The position numbers and the translations under genes are program-made. Under the pieces are notes generated by a model, which saw only the letters and a list, made by a program, of their open reading frames with translations, made no database searches and was not told the DNA's origin. Shown here piece by piece: positions 19,975-29,860 of a DNA stretch of 39,916 nt. Numbering within the stretch: position 1 is the first letter of the stretch; every line of letters starts with the position of its first letter. Source of the stretch: Chara braunii (lineage: Eukaryota > Streptophyta > Charophyceae > Charales > Characeae); NCBI GenBank assembly GCA_003427395.1, contig BFEA01000283.1:1946801-1986716 (forward strand). The letters run 5' to 3'.

Positions 19975-20884
19975 TTAGATTACGTCTTCCTCTGGTAGTT
20001 CGAATAATCGATAAACATCATCTATGTAAGTTATTATGTGGCTCACTTCGCGCGTAATGACTCCCCATATAATCTCATCGCTTACTAGCGGAATCCTTGG
20101 TCTCGCTGTTACAGGCGCGCGCAGGATGCGTAGCAGTTCATACCCCTGTTCTTCCTCAAATGACCTCATCTCTAGGAATGCCCGATAATATTCTCGATAC
20201 ATCATGACTTCCTCAAAACTCAATCCATCGAGCGCTGCTACTGCCTGCATAATGCGCTTTACACCTCTCATCCGTCGCAACAGCAAGGGTGGTAGTCTCA
20301 TTCGTACGTTTTCATTTGGCAGGGTGAAGAATCCAACCATGACGGTTTTTATTTCTGTCGTTACGTCATCTCATTCCGGATCCACGAACTCGAACCCTTC
20401 TCGCCATGTCATTGGCCACGCCCCCTCGAACAATCGTACGGGATTGCCCCCAGATGCTACGGTGATCCCAAAGGTGTGCCATCCTTCTTCCGATAGGTAC
20501 AACGATCCCTTGGAGTGTGAGCGTCCCAGAAGGTCCAAGTTCATGTCCCCAAATTCCCCCTTTGCACGTCATTCTAGTTCCACTACTAGATACACCATAT
20601 CTTCTACAAGTTTTATTCTCACCCAGTCCATTACCGGATTGCTTACCCCATTTCTTGTCGGCATACTTATCTCTATCCGTCCATCCACTTTGCGCGGCGG
20701 CAAGATCCCAAGTGGTCTGTTTTCCCAGAGTGCCATTCTTCAAGTCATCCCGCGGCGCCTTCCTTCTCGCTTTCTTCCAGTCGACTGCTACATCCACTGA
20801 AATTTTGTGCTTCCTTGGTTTAGTTTTTCCTACTTTGCAAGGTAACTTTCCTACTAGTGTGCATCCATCATTGGTATTGGTCAT
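19975..20884 (-). pseudogene. Unidentified repeated-module protein, module 1
   Basis: Minus strand. GSLYLSEEGWHTFGITVASG is encoded near 20460-20510 in a frame that ends at a TGA near 20370. The same frame continues as TVMVGFFTLPNENVRMRLPP, RREYYRAF-type helices, EEEQGYELLRILRAPV and DDVYRLFELPEEDVI, ending at 19978. The piece upstream of LYLSE (20884-20520) is Lys-rich and of unclear frame. Charged helical composition and no signal peptide. The match to module 2 covers about 170 residues with gaps. Function unknown. Confidence 0.5.
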
Positions 20885-20960
20885 ATTCCATACATACTTT
20901 AATATTTTCCTTATCTACCTGTCGTTGGCACCCTTCCTGCTTAGGCGTTTATCTTCTGAC

Positions 20961-21236
20961 TTAAAACCATAGGACTTCGAACAATAGGAATATGTCGCCT
21001 ACATAAGAGGGTGTCGTTGCCACCTCGCGGCGAAGTATAGCATCCTTTGTTCTATCATCCACCTCGGTTCGGTCGTCCTTGACAGCCTTCAGGATGTCGA
21101 CGACTTCCTTGACTCTATCGTCATATAAATACATTTCTTCTAGCGAGATCTTGTAGAATGCATCAACCATCCATGAAAATCCCAGGTCTACCTCGTCATG
21201 GGACTCCGCTACCCTGTATATGTGCTCATACAACAT
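20961..21236 (-). pseudogene. Unidentified repeated-module protein, module 0 (partial)
   Basis: The 91-codon frame reads ESHDEVDLGFSWMVDAFYKI, an acidic helix (LEEMYLYDDRVKEVVDILKA), and RREVATTPSYVGDIFLLFEV. Its end matches the end of module 1 (TREVSHIITYIDDVYRLFEL) and the DNA is alignable there (about 20977-21030 with 19999-20050). The LYLSE part is absent, so this is the 3' half of a third module. Frame end at 20961. Confidence 0.5.
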
Positions 21237-21300
21237 GTTATTCGTTAAAAGAAAACATTATATTGTGTCCTCTTCTTAACAAATTCATTTTGGCGAGAAC

Positions 21301-21850
21301 GTAAGCAACGTAGGCACGTCCATCCATTCACTCAAAATGTGAAAGTGTGCCGATATCCGTACTTGTTAAACTTTATAAATGAGATGAGCAAGGTGTCATG
21401 ATTGAATCCTCGTTGGATAATATAATTCCTTAGGTTATCCCTAAGTTATACATGCATATCCATCTTTTTGCTTGAGACGGTTGTTTGGGTGTTTGATGAG
21501 GTCCAGACTTCTTTAGAAGACTTAGAGTAATGATAGGCACGCCCATTCGGGAACCCTGTGTGGAAGTGTGCTGAGATCCACACTTGTTAAACTGAAAGTT
21601 TATAAATTTGATGAGCAATGTGTGATGATTGCATCCTTGTTGGATAGTACATTTTTTTAGGTAATCCCTAAATTGTGCAGACATGCCCATCATCTCGCCT
21701 GAGACGGTTGACAATGTTTGGATGTTGATGAGATCCGAACTTCTTTAGAATACTTAGTGAAATGGTAGGCATGCCCATCATCTCGCCAGATATGCGGAAG
21801 TGTGTTGACATCTAATGCATACTTGTTTACAATTGTGATGAGCAAGGTTG
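21301..21850. repeat. About 225-bp tandem repeat, 2.5 copies
   Basis: GTGRAAGTGTGCYGATATCC with ACTTGTTAAAC starts copies at 21339 and 21560, and a shorter copy at 21794. Shared landmarks are GATGAGCAAKGTG, TTGTTGGATA, TTAGGTWATCCCTAA, GCYTGAGACGGTTG and ACTTCTTTAGAA. It lies on the 3' side of the minus-strand Ulp1-like gene, as the plus-strand arrays do for the first Ulp1-like gene. Confidence 0.85.
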
Positions 21851-22670
21851 TTGGACATGTTTGCTTTGAACAATGTGTCACTGTAAACTTGTTGGATATA
21901 TTATAATATACTGTGTGTTATCAATTTTAAGTAATGTAACAGTTAGAGTAGTAGTCGAAGTGCAACTCAAAGATGTTCACCGTTCGTCTTATAACAACCA
22001 GTTAATTTCGACATACAACTCCGTTTTCTGCGACAACACCTGTCATATTATACAAGAACTTAAAATTTTGCTTATTTTCGATCGAATCCGCACTTTAATT
22101 GGCCATGCACAAAAGGTTTGGGTACGAACGCAAAGTTGTTGGTTATATGTAATGCGGACGGCCACAAGGCATGTGACTTTATGCACACGCAGAAGACGTG
22201 ATGTTAGTGATCTTTGCATAATGAACCGCACACTCACACACTCGTCGAGATTTGTCATGCATTCATACACCAATTTGTCATGTCGCACTACAATTACGGA
22301 TACTATCTGAATCGGAAATGTACAATTTTCGTTGACCTGAACAAAAGTTGAAACATGGAACACAATGCATACTTGTTTTACCGCATAAGAGACAATTGGG
22401 ACGTGACACAGATTACAAAGTCTACACATGATGCCAGACTGACAGTGAGAATGTAAAAAACAACTCAAACTCGCAACGACATAAGAAAACAATGTTGTTG
22501 TCAAAACAACAGTTGGATAATGTCATGATTTATAAAATATAATCATTAATGAATGAAGTACTTTCAAAAGAAAGTTTCTAGGTTAATCAAATTCATCAAA
22601 GACAACGACGTTCTAAGATACATGATGTCAATTATCGTCTAATAAGCGGGACATCTTTAGAAAAGAATCT
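21851..22670. other. AT-rich stretch without a recognised gene
   Basis: Overlapping frames of about 150 codons occur on both strands (21873-22310 plus; 22043-22504 minus), both Cys/Val/Ser-rich without a domain. I do not accept them as genes. This is probably the 3' non-coding part of the second Ulp1-bearing element. Confidence 0.45.
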
Positions 22671-23293
22671 GAAAGGTGGTCGGTCACCACGTTGCAAACA
22701 TCAACATGAACACCCTGCAACTAGCTCCATCCAATTGTCGTGGAACTCCTTCTACCACAATATTTTCCGCTATCGACTTTCACCTCCTACCCGACCGCCA
22801 AGGTAATGTTCGATGTTGTAAATACTATACAATCAACTCGAAAACACTAAGGTAAAAACTTGAATCAACTACAACGCGAGGAAAAAAATCAAAAATTTTG
22901 AGGACATTATCTTTCAAGTTGACGGAAAGGAGAATCCAGTGATCATTATCTTTGTGTACAGAAATGAAGATAATATCGTTCAAGCAGATCTACGTATTTA
23001 GCCCACCTTTCCACCACACCGTTTTCTTAAAGTTGCAGTCTAGTGAAGAATAACGAATTAAAGTTGAAGACTTGAAGGCCTGACGAGATGTAAGGTGTCG
23101 CACATGCGGTCGACCCTAATAGCGCCATGTAAAATTTAAGCACCTCATCATTCACCCTGCCGTCGATATGCAAGAGGGTGAGGAGATCTTTTGCTGCAAT
23201 TCGCAATTGACGATCGGCGAGGATAGAGAGAACAGTGTGAGGTGGCACCGAGCCTTGTTTAATGTCGTCCAAAACCCACAAGCTTAGAGGCAC
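22660..23293 (-). pseudogene. Ulp1-type (C48) cysteine protease, second copy, frameshifted
   Basis: Minus strand. The frame at 23293-23027 has IAAKDLLTLLHIDGRVNDEV, LKFYMALLG and VFNFNSLFFTRLQ, the family's opening. After a stop and frameshift near 22990-22960 come DIIFISVHKDNDHWILLSV (His at 22939-22941) and VLKIFDFFP (Asp at 22888-22890). After another gap, VEGVPRQLDGASCRVFMLMF follows, with Gln at 22735-22737 and Cys at 22717-22719, spaced by six codons as expected. All four catalytic positions therefore survive, but in different frames. The frame ends soon after MFATW. It differs clearly from the first Ulp1 copy, so it comes from a different element or lineage. Confidence 0.88.
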
Positions 23294-23930
23294 AGTCGCT
23301 GCAGGGAATCTTTCCCCTCGTGTTCCACGTGTTGTGATGCGTACGGCACAACTAAGGATTGTCCTTCATTGCACGACACATTGCTAAGTATTTTTCATAC
23401 ATGGCCTGACTCCTACTCACAGATCGTGGATATGTCCCTTTCTCTGGGGGCAGAAGGAAGAAACATTCCTCAATGGCTATGGCATGCTCCTTCTTCCTGA
23501 TGCCTTTAACATATCCTTGTTTTTTGTCGTGAACCCGGGAACTTTCTGCAATATGTGTGCTGGATATTTCGAGGACCTTGATGTTCGAGTTGACTCCACC
23601 CTGTAAAACAGAAGAAAGATAAAACTGACATACACGTTTCCCAACACGAGTCCGACAAAAGTGACAATGTAAAGGAACCACATAATCTACAAGACGCAGG
23701 ACCTCTCCAATTATAGAACTACGATTTTGCATGGTTATGAGCACCGAGCTACGTCTATGCGACTCGAAATCAAAACGACTAGCGCATTCAAGCTTGACAC
23801 TCCCGCCCTTCATAAAGGAAAACCACAACAAGCCACAAAAACGGAAGGCCAACACTCCCAGAAGTTCGGATTTCGGCAGACTTTTTCCCACAGCAGGTAC
23901 ACAGAGACTAACCACAGTATGCATCGACAC
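23294..23930 (-). pseudogene. N-terminal region of the second Ulp1-like gene
   Basis: A 192-codon minus-strand frame ends at TAG 23352-23354. Its final third reads KVLEISSTHIAESSRVHDKK, VKGIRKKEHAIAIEECFFLL and SRSQAMYEKYLAMCRAMKDN. A shift of one base then continues as LSCAVRITTRGTRGERFPAA into the protease core, so both belong to one gene. A pyrimidine tract ending TTTTACAG at about 23606-23613 (minus sense) could be a splice acceptor, but the frame is open across it. No domain is recognised in this part. Confidence 0.5.
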
Positions 23931-24376
23931 AGGAAGTGCGGATCTCGACGGACTAAAACCACCACTCTTTTCGAAAAGAAAAAATCCTCATTCCATTGTA
24001 TTGGCCAGGTTATTAGCCGAAGCGGCTTTTATGAGGGAATATTTCAATAAAAACACACTTCATAGAAGGATAGATCCTTTCGTTGATGGAGTATTATGTT
24101 TTTGTTGAAGTTTGCCCTACCCGCGACCAGCAACCTGGTCGACTCACGTGAAGGCCGATCACATGTACTTGGAAAGACTGATGGCTGTAGTATGCCGACA
24201 TGGGGAACTCCTCGATTGACAGTCACTATGGTCACTCGTTGTGTGTATGGCGCGGAATGAAGTCCGCTGACATCCGGACTACGAAGGTAACCACGCTCTC
24301 GCTCTCGGAAGTCTGGGTGAGCACATAGAGTGGCGTTCTTGACATCTTACCAGTCGGTTTGTCCCTCCGCTCCTTC
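23931..24376. other. Junction between the second Ulp1 gene and element 3
   Basis: No recognised gene. I searched for an LTR, a primer-binding site and a TG...CA boundary for element 3 and found nothing convincing. The reading frame of gag is open from about 24377. Confidence 0.4.
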
Positions 24377-24406
24377 GTCGGTGAAGTTGGTGCGGGCAAG
24401 GCCGGT

Positions 24407-25792
24407 ATGTTGACAGCCGGAGTGCCCACCCTAGATTTTTTCGGTGATGTGACATGTTGTCGTCCCCCGACTATCACGGAATTCCTGATAGATTACGAGA
24501 ATCTGGCCGCGTTGTTGAAATAGACCGAAGAAGAAAAGATGGACCACCTGGGGCAGCATGTTTCTTTGAGCTTAGTGCGGGACATAATGGCCATTGTAGT
24601 CGCGAGTCAATCCTGGAAGGAAACTCGGGATGTAATGATGAAAAAGTATCTGGCAGCGGAGAAGATGGCAACGGAGACCGACTTAGCGGTGGTCCAGAGA
24701 AAGAGCTTTGCAACGTACAATGACTTCCTACGGGAGTTTACCCTGGTAGCCCTAAGGATCCCCGGGGTTACGGACCGGATAATGAGTAAGTACTTCCTTA
24801 GACAGTTCTCCGAGTTCGACAAGGACAATATTCTGTCGGCTTACCAGCACACGAGCAAGTTTCTAAACACTAGGGATGTTGATTTTAGCACAGTAACGGA
24901 TCTAGCCGAGAAGACAGTAGTGACTGAGACATTGGCCTTGCTTAAGGAAGGGGAGGTTATACATCTGACTGGTAGGACAACCGACAAAGTAAAAAAGGGG
25001 ATTGAAAATCTACATGAACGGGTGCACGGAGTCGACAACAAGATTGAAAGGGTGGAGAACGCGCTACTGGTTATGCAGGCGCAAGTATCCCGACCCGCCC
25101 TCCCTCCCAAGGAAGCCGTAGTTCCACCAGGGGTAGCCAGTCGAGGATTTGGACGGAGAGATCCCGCTCATGAGCAATGCAAGTATTGCACCGCGGTGGG
25201 ACATTTTGTGGGCGCATGCCCAAAACTCAACCATGATATATTAAAAAGGAGATGTACCAGGTCATTAAAGGAGGAGATATTCAGACCGCAGGGAGAACGG
25301 GTGAATTGGAACTCACCAGGGGGGATGCGACGAGCCATTATCATGCTCAATGGGTTAGAGATAGCAGCGGTAGAGGCTGAGCCGATGGTCGATATCATCT
25401 GGGATCAACTTCGGGGCCGAGGGCCGCAGGTCAACTTTATTCTGGAAAGCGACGGACGCGATAAGGTGAACGCGACCACTTGACTAGGGACGGTTGGGAG
25501 AAGAATTATCCGTGACACCGTGATGGAGGAGGTTGCTGGAGGCTCCACGCCCCAGGCAGAGCCCGAGGCCGGGGAACCAGAGAAAGACTATGGGAAGCCT
25601 AGGGAGGAGGAGCCTACATACAAAGTTACCGCTGCTAAAAAGAAGTTTAGATACCAAATCCCGATTTTAACTATGCCTGAGACCGATGACACCCTTAACA
25701 AATTACTAGGAACCATGGTATCAGTGTCGTTTCAGACCATGCCGCAGACCAGCCCTAGGTTGCTCAAAGGGCTTAGACAACTGTTGACGTGA
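24407..25792 (+). pseudogene. Gag with CCHC zinc knuckle (element 3)
   Basis: Gag is the structural protein. The frame has a Met at 24407 (MLTAGVPTLDFFGDVTCCRP), a TAG at 24521-24523 and a later Met at 24539, from which 314 codons are open. It contains TITEFLIDYENLAALLK, a helical capsid-like part (NDFLREFTLVALRIPGVTDR), the knuckle C-KY-C-TAVG-H-FVGA-C at 25178-25219, and NWNSPGGMRRAIIMLNGLEI. After a TGA at 25481-25483 the same frame continues to 25792 with a Glu/Pro-rich tail. I place the natural start at or before 24407 because coding similarity begins upstream of the TAG. Confidence 0.9.
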
Positions 25793-25944
25793 CGATGAGT
25801 AGAGATAGACGAAAACCCCGAATCACCAGAAGGGGAAGAAGAGGAGGAAGCTCCGCAAGAGGTCGCTAAACTTCAAAGAAGTCGCGGGGATTTGGAGGAT
25901 CTCGAGAAAGCCTTTGCAGACATCTGCCTGAGCTTGCCGAGGTC
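25793..25944 (+). pseudogene. Acidic connector between gag and protease (element 3)
   Basis: Still in the gag frame after TGA at 25790-25792 and 25796-25798: an acidic stretch (VEIDENPESPEGEEEEEAPQ), then DLEDLEKAFADICLSLP. Compared with element 2 (16190-16225), a 16-bp segment is missing after AGCTTGCC at about 25939, which throws the protease into another frame. Confidence 0.75.
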
Positions 25945-26415
25945 ATGAGGGTACCTCCCGGAACAAAGCTCAGCTTCCATGCGCTACCCGTAGGAAAGTT
26001 GAAAATCCAGATCGGGGGTCATCATACCGACGCATTAGTAGACGGGGGAGCGGAAATCACTTTCATAAGGAGAGATTTTGCAACAATCACTGGCTGTACG
26101 GTAAATAAGGAAGTAACAGAAAGCATCCGGGGAGTCGTTGGGGAAATTTCGTTCGCTGGATATATCACGAAATGCGCAGTCAAGGCAGGAATCAGGGAGT
26201 CGATCTGGTCGTTTCAGCGGATGACCGTAATGGAGGAAATGAACCATGACATAATCCTCGGGAGACCGTGGTGTGCAAACGTAGAAATGATAGGTATGCA
26301 CTTGCACGATGGCACATACATGGTAGACATAGAGGACCCAGTGACCCGCCAGGGAGAGCTCCTCCGACTTCTAGGGACAGGAGGAGACCCTCCGAAGGGA
26401 AAGTTAGTCACGTGA
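25945..26415 (+). pseudogene. Retroelement aspartic protease (element 3)
   Basis: This domain cuts the polyprotein. It shows TKLSFHALPVGKLKIQIGGH, ALVDGGAEITFIRRDFATIT with catalytic D in D-G-G near 26041, and HDIILGRPWCANVEMIGMHL. The 156-codon frame is intact over the domain. It ends at TGA 26413-26415 after GKLVT. D-G-G instead of D-S/T-G is shared with element 2. Confidence 0.9.
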
Positions 26416-26838
26416 TCGCCGTCGTTCGAGGATAGCGCACGAAAGGGGGCTTTTGCGCGAAATCATGACCGAGGAGACATTCAATAAGAAGAAATGGATC
26501 AAGATGGGCCTGCCCTAGAAGAAGAGAAGGCAAGGGAATCAGAAGTCGAACTCGGGGCCAGCCTTCCCAAGCAAAAAGAAGTGCGCATGGACGTACCCGA
26601 GGTCACACTCGAGATTCCCGATTTGTTACAGCTCATCAAGGCCATCAGATACCACAACGTAGGAGTGGACTCGGTGGCATTGGCCAAATTCGAAGGAGAA
26701 GTGCAAAAGGGATATTGTCTAAACGAAAAATTAGTCAGTATTCAACCACGAATCGTAGAAGTGGCGAGGGCAATCCCGACCGCTCATTTTTTAGGAGAAA
26801 GATCCCGAAAGGAAGTGTCCGAAAATACGAGCCGGTAG
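26416..26838 (+). pseudogene. Protease to RT connector (element 3)
   Basis: The frame at 26494-26838 is charged (EEEKARESEVELGASLPKQK) and then shows TLEIPDLLQLIKAIRYHNVG and VDSVALAKFEGEVQKG. The true frame switches near 26785-26791, at a T6 run, into SFFRRKIPKGSVRKYEPVGK, which continues in the RT frame. The last 16 codons of the first frame are therefore out of register. Confidence 0.75.
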
Positions 26839-27614
26839 GAAAGAAAGCAAAACCGGTCTCGATCCTGCTAGAGACGTCAAAGGAAGAGGCTATGGAGAAG
26901 GAGGAGGAAGTCCTCTGGGTGATCCGAGAGAGGCGAGCAACAAAAGGGCATCGGATACCAGCTGAGGTAGCTGATACAATGAAGATAGGGGTAGAGGGAT
27001 TCTTAACAGGGCAAGAAACCCTCCAGATCAAAAAGACCTGCCAGGAGTTTCACCTGGCATTTGCCTTTAGTGACCACCAGAAGGGGCGGTTGGACGCGAA
27101 GCTAATTCCTCCGGTCAGAATCCACACGGTACAGCATGAGTGCTGGAATGACAAAGGTCCGGCCTATGAATTTGGGATAGCAGGGGAGGTGATAGACCTT
27201 CTCCGAGCAAAGATGAACTCCTTCATCGCAGAACCTACGACGTCGCCATACGCAAACCGGTGGTTCGTTTTTCGGAAGCCCAACAAGACGCTGAGGTGGA
27301 TTCAGAACCTGCAGAAGTTGAATGCGGTAACCATCCGGGATGCTGGCTCACTGCCTCAGGCCGATTTATTAGCAGAGTCGCACGCCGGCCGGAGCATTTA
27401 CTCCCTGATCGATCTGCACTCAGGGTACGACCAGCTTCTATTGGATGTTCGGGACAGGATGTACACCGCAATGCACACCCCCGTAGGCCAGTTGCAGATG
27501 CAGGTGACCCCTATGGGTTTCACAAACGTGGTAACCGAAGCGCAACGGAAAATGTTCGCCGTAGTCGGGGATATGTTCCCAAAGAAGTGTGAACCCTACA
27601 TCGATGACACCTGA
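26790..27614 (+). pseudogene. Reverse transcriptase (element 3)
   Basis: The frame contains GHRIPAEVADTMKIGVEGFL, AEPTTSPYANRWFVFRKPNK, motif A in YSLIDLHSGYDQLLLD, motif B in QVTPMGFTNVVTEAQRKM, and the catalytic YIDD at 27597-27608, then a TGA after one more codon. In element 2 the sequence after YIDD stays in frame (PIKGAREKDETEV), so one base was lost here. Apart from that break the palm is complete. Confidence 0.93.
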
Positions 27615-27615
27615 T

Positions 27616-28330
27616 CAAAGGCGCGCAAGAGAAGGACGAGACGGAAGTCCAACCAGGAATCCGAAGATTTGTATGGGACCATCTACATGACATCAAGGAC
27701 TTACTCCGCTGGTTCCTAGTATACGACATTACGGCTAGCAGACCAAAGAGTATTCTAGCAGTACCAGAAGTAACCATACTAGGATTTCGCTGCGGTGCTT
27801 ATGGTAGGAAGCCAAATCCGGCAAAGACAGACAAGATATCACAGTGGCCAATACCCCTGCGCACGACAACGGAGGTAAGAGCATTCCTAGGCGTGGTCGG
27901 CTTTTGGAGGATCTTCATTAAAAATTTTGCTAAGATTGTTGAGCCTATCCGGGCCATAATTAGAGAAGAAGGGACCATGGATTGGACGGAGGAGCGAGAA
28001 GAAGTCGTCCAAACCCTCAAGGACATACTGACATCGGAGCAAGTCGCCTTGTCGGCACCCTGCTTTAATGACGAAGTGGGACGGTCATTGATCCTAGAAA
28101 CGGATGGAGGACCCTTGGTCGTAGGGGGCGTATTGATTCAAAGCGATGAGAAAGGAAAAGAAAGGCCAATTAGGTTCGAAAGTAGAACCCTGAACTCCGT
28201 AGAACGGTGGTACTCGCAGTTCAAGAAGGAGGTCCTAGCCATCTTGCATTGCCTCAAGACCTTCCAGGCCTACCTATTTGGAAGGCGGTTCATCCTTAGG
28301 ATCGATCCGATGAATGTTGCAGGGGGCCTT
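27616..28330 (+). pseudogene. RT thumb and RNase H (element 3)
   Basis: In the shifted frame: LIKGAQEKDETEVQPGIRRF, FLVYDITASRPKSILAVPEV, KISQWPIPLRTTTEVRAFLG, GFWRIFIKNFAKIVEPI, LILETDGGPLVVGGVLIQ (RNase H first D), QFKKEVLAILHCLKTFQAYL (RNase H E) and LFGRRFILRIDP. RNase H removes the RNA strand during cDNA synthesis. A G5 run at 28322-28326 marks a frameshift; the true continuation is in the next frame. Confidence 0.92.
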
Positions 28331-28934
28331 AAAGAATTACAGGTCTATAGATCCGACGGTAGGGAGATGGATAGGATTTATCTGGCAGTTCGATTATAAG
28401 ATCGAACAGATTGCGGGAATCAGAAACAAGGCCGATGGACTGAGTCGGGTCTGCATCACTCCCGAAGGGGTGGAGGATGCGGAGCCCATAGACGCATTCC
28501 TTGAATACGAAGGAGGAACTCTTACGGTGGATAATGAAATGCTGCACGAAGAATGCGCGTTGGGAAAGCTGTTGATCCAGACTTTGGAGAAGGGGGCACC
28601 TGCCGTAGTAGCAGAACTTAGAGAAGGACCAGTCACCACTCCAGGTCGCAAAGAGGAAAAAGATTCGTGGAGAGCGATAGTAGGCGCGAAGGAGGAACTA
28701 ATAACAATGGCGGTTGAGGGAGGCCGGAAAGCCGTGACGAGCTTAGTGGGATCTTGGGAAAGGAAAGAGTTGCGATGGATGGTAAACCAGATGCAGGAGA
28801 GAAAGGATGAGGACCAGGAAGGGAAGGAGTTTTTCTATGCCCAGATATACGAAGGGATCTTTCGGGAGATCGGGTTTTTGTTGGTAGGAAACAAACAACC
28901 CATGGAAGTCAGGAGGCCGAAAGGTACGTCCTAA
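28331..28934 (+). pseudogene. RNase H end and connector to integrase (element 3)
   Basis: KNYRSIDPTVGRWIGFIWQF followed by DYKIEQIAGIRNKADGLSRV is the standard ending of the Ty3 RNase H (N-x-x-A-D-x-L-S-R). After it comes a weakly conserved connector of about 160 residues, rich in Glu, Lys and Ala. The frame ends at TAA 28932-28934. Confidence 0.85.
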
Positions 28935-29105
28935 GGGGCGACCATCTGTTCCGAAGAAAGGAAGGTGCTATGCCTAGAAGAGTTGTGTGCGGAAGATCTA
29001 CGCAGTTAGATGTTATCCAGGCAGTGCACGACGGATTAGCAGGAGGGCATCGATCGTCCAAAGGAACTCTTGCAAAGATAATGTCACTCTACTGGTCCAC
29101 CGTGA
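28920..29105 (+). pseudogene. Integrase zinc-binding domain, second half lost (element 3)
   Basis: The reading frame RYVLRGDHLFRRKEGAMPRR then VIQAVHDGLAGGHRSSKGTL AKIMSLYW is shared with element 2 up to the Trp. The next part of element 2 (SGMRSMVITYCQICLIC and what follows) is absent, and the core begins directly with HRDLTVMP. Both His ligands remain and both Cys ligands are gone. Confidence 0.82.
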
Positions 29106-29860
29106 CCTTACGGTCATGCCTGTATCAATAGATGGGTACAGGTATATCCTGGATGCACGAGACAACTTGAGTGGGTTCGTGGAGGAGGTCGTTCTCAAGA
29201 AAAAGACAGGGAGAAGTGTAGCGGACTGGATAGAAGACTTCTACTTGAGGCATCCCTTCGTCAGGAGGTTTATAGCGGACAATGAGACAAAATTTGTGAA
29301 CCAAGAAGTATTGGGAATGCTTAAGAGACTCTGCGTACCGATCAAACTCATCGAGCCGTATCACCCGGAGGCCAGTGTACCTGTGGAAAGAGGGCACCGA
29401 ACCTTAAAGAACAAGATTGCGAAGCTCGCAGCGGACCATTTGGGAAGCTGGCTTAGGTATCTCTAACAGGCTGTCTTCTAAGAGAACATGACACCTAAGA
29501 GGACAACGAGGTGTTTCCCAGCAGAACTTTGGTACGGAAGAGAGATCGACTTTCCCGTCGAAGTCTTGATACCTACCTGGAACAGGTTAGATGATGATTC
29601 GCGAATGACCACGGAAGAGTTAATCGAGGCGAGGTGTCAACAAGTCCTTAAGAACGAAGAGGTCATGGAAGATATCGCCAATCGGGTACTAGACAGCAGA
29701 ATGAGGGACAAAGCAAGGTGGGACCAGGTTACGAATGTCAGAAAGGAGCCACTTTAGGTGGGGGAGACAGTATTGCTAAGGAACTCGGCACTAGAAAGTA
29801 CTTAGTCTGGACAGTTGGGGAGGAGGTTTCAGAGGCCCCTACCGGGTCGCCAAGTGAGTG
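29098..29860 (+). pseudogene. Integrase catalytic core and C-terminal part (element 3)
   Basis: HRDLTVMPVSIDGYRYILDA holds the first Asp; RRFIADNETKFVNQEVLG the second; EASVPVERGHRTLKNKIAKL the Glu. The D-D-E set is complete. The frame has TAA at 29464-29466 and 29479-29481, then MTPKRTTRCFPAELWYGREI, DFPVEVLIPTW and a helical tail (RDKARWDQVTNVRKEPL). After TAG 29755-29757 VGETVLLRNSALEST continues in frame, resembling the small C-terminal beta-barrel of integrases. Similarity fades by about 29860. Confidence 0.92.

Larger units (their letters stand above)
24407..29860 (+). mobile_element. Ty3/gypsy retroelement, element 3 (internal part, decayed)
   Basis: On the plus strand the order is gag with zinc knuckle, aspartic protease, connector, RT (YIDD), RNase H, integrase HH part and integrase D-D-E core with C-terminal tail. 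It belongs to the same family as element 2. Damage includes stops (TAG 24521, TGA 25481, TGA 25790 and 25796, TAA 29464 and 29479, TAG 29755), frameshifts at about 25940, 26785, 27610, 28325 and 28930, and a deletion in the integrase zinc finger. No matching LTR pair could be identified by eye. It is followed by an extra ORF at 30392. Confidence 0.92.

Noticed and set aside
22043-22504. 153-codon minus-strand ORF
   Set aside because: It overlaps a 145-codon ORF on the other strand, is in AT-rich DNA and shows no domain or neighbouring coding continuity.
15774-26415. D-G-G in the proteases as an inactivating mutation
   Set aside because: It is identical in both copies, so it is a family feature and not fresh damage.
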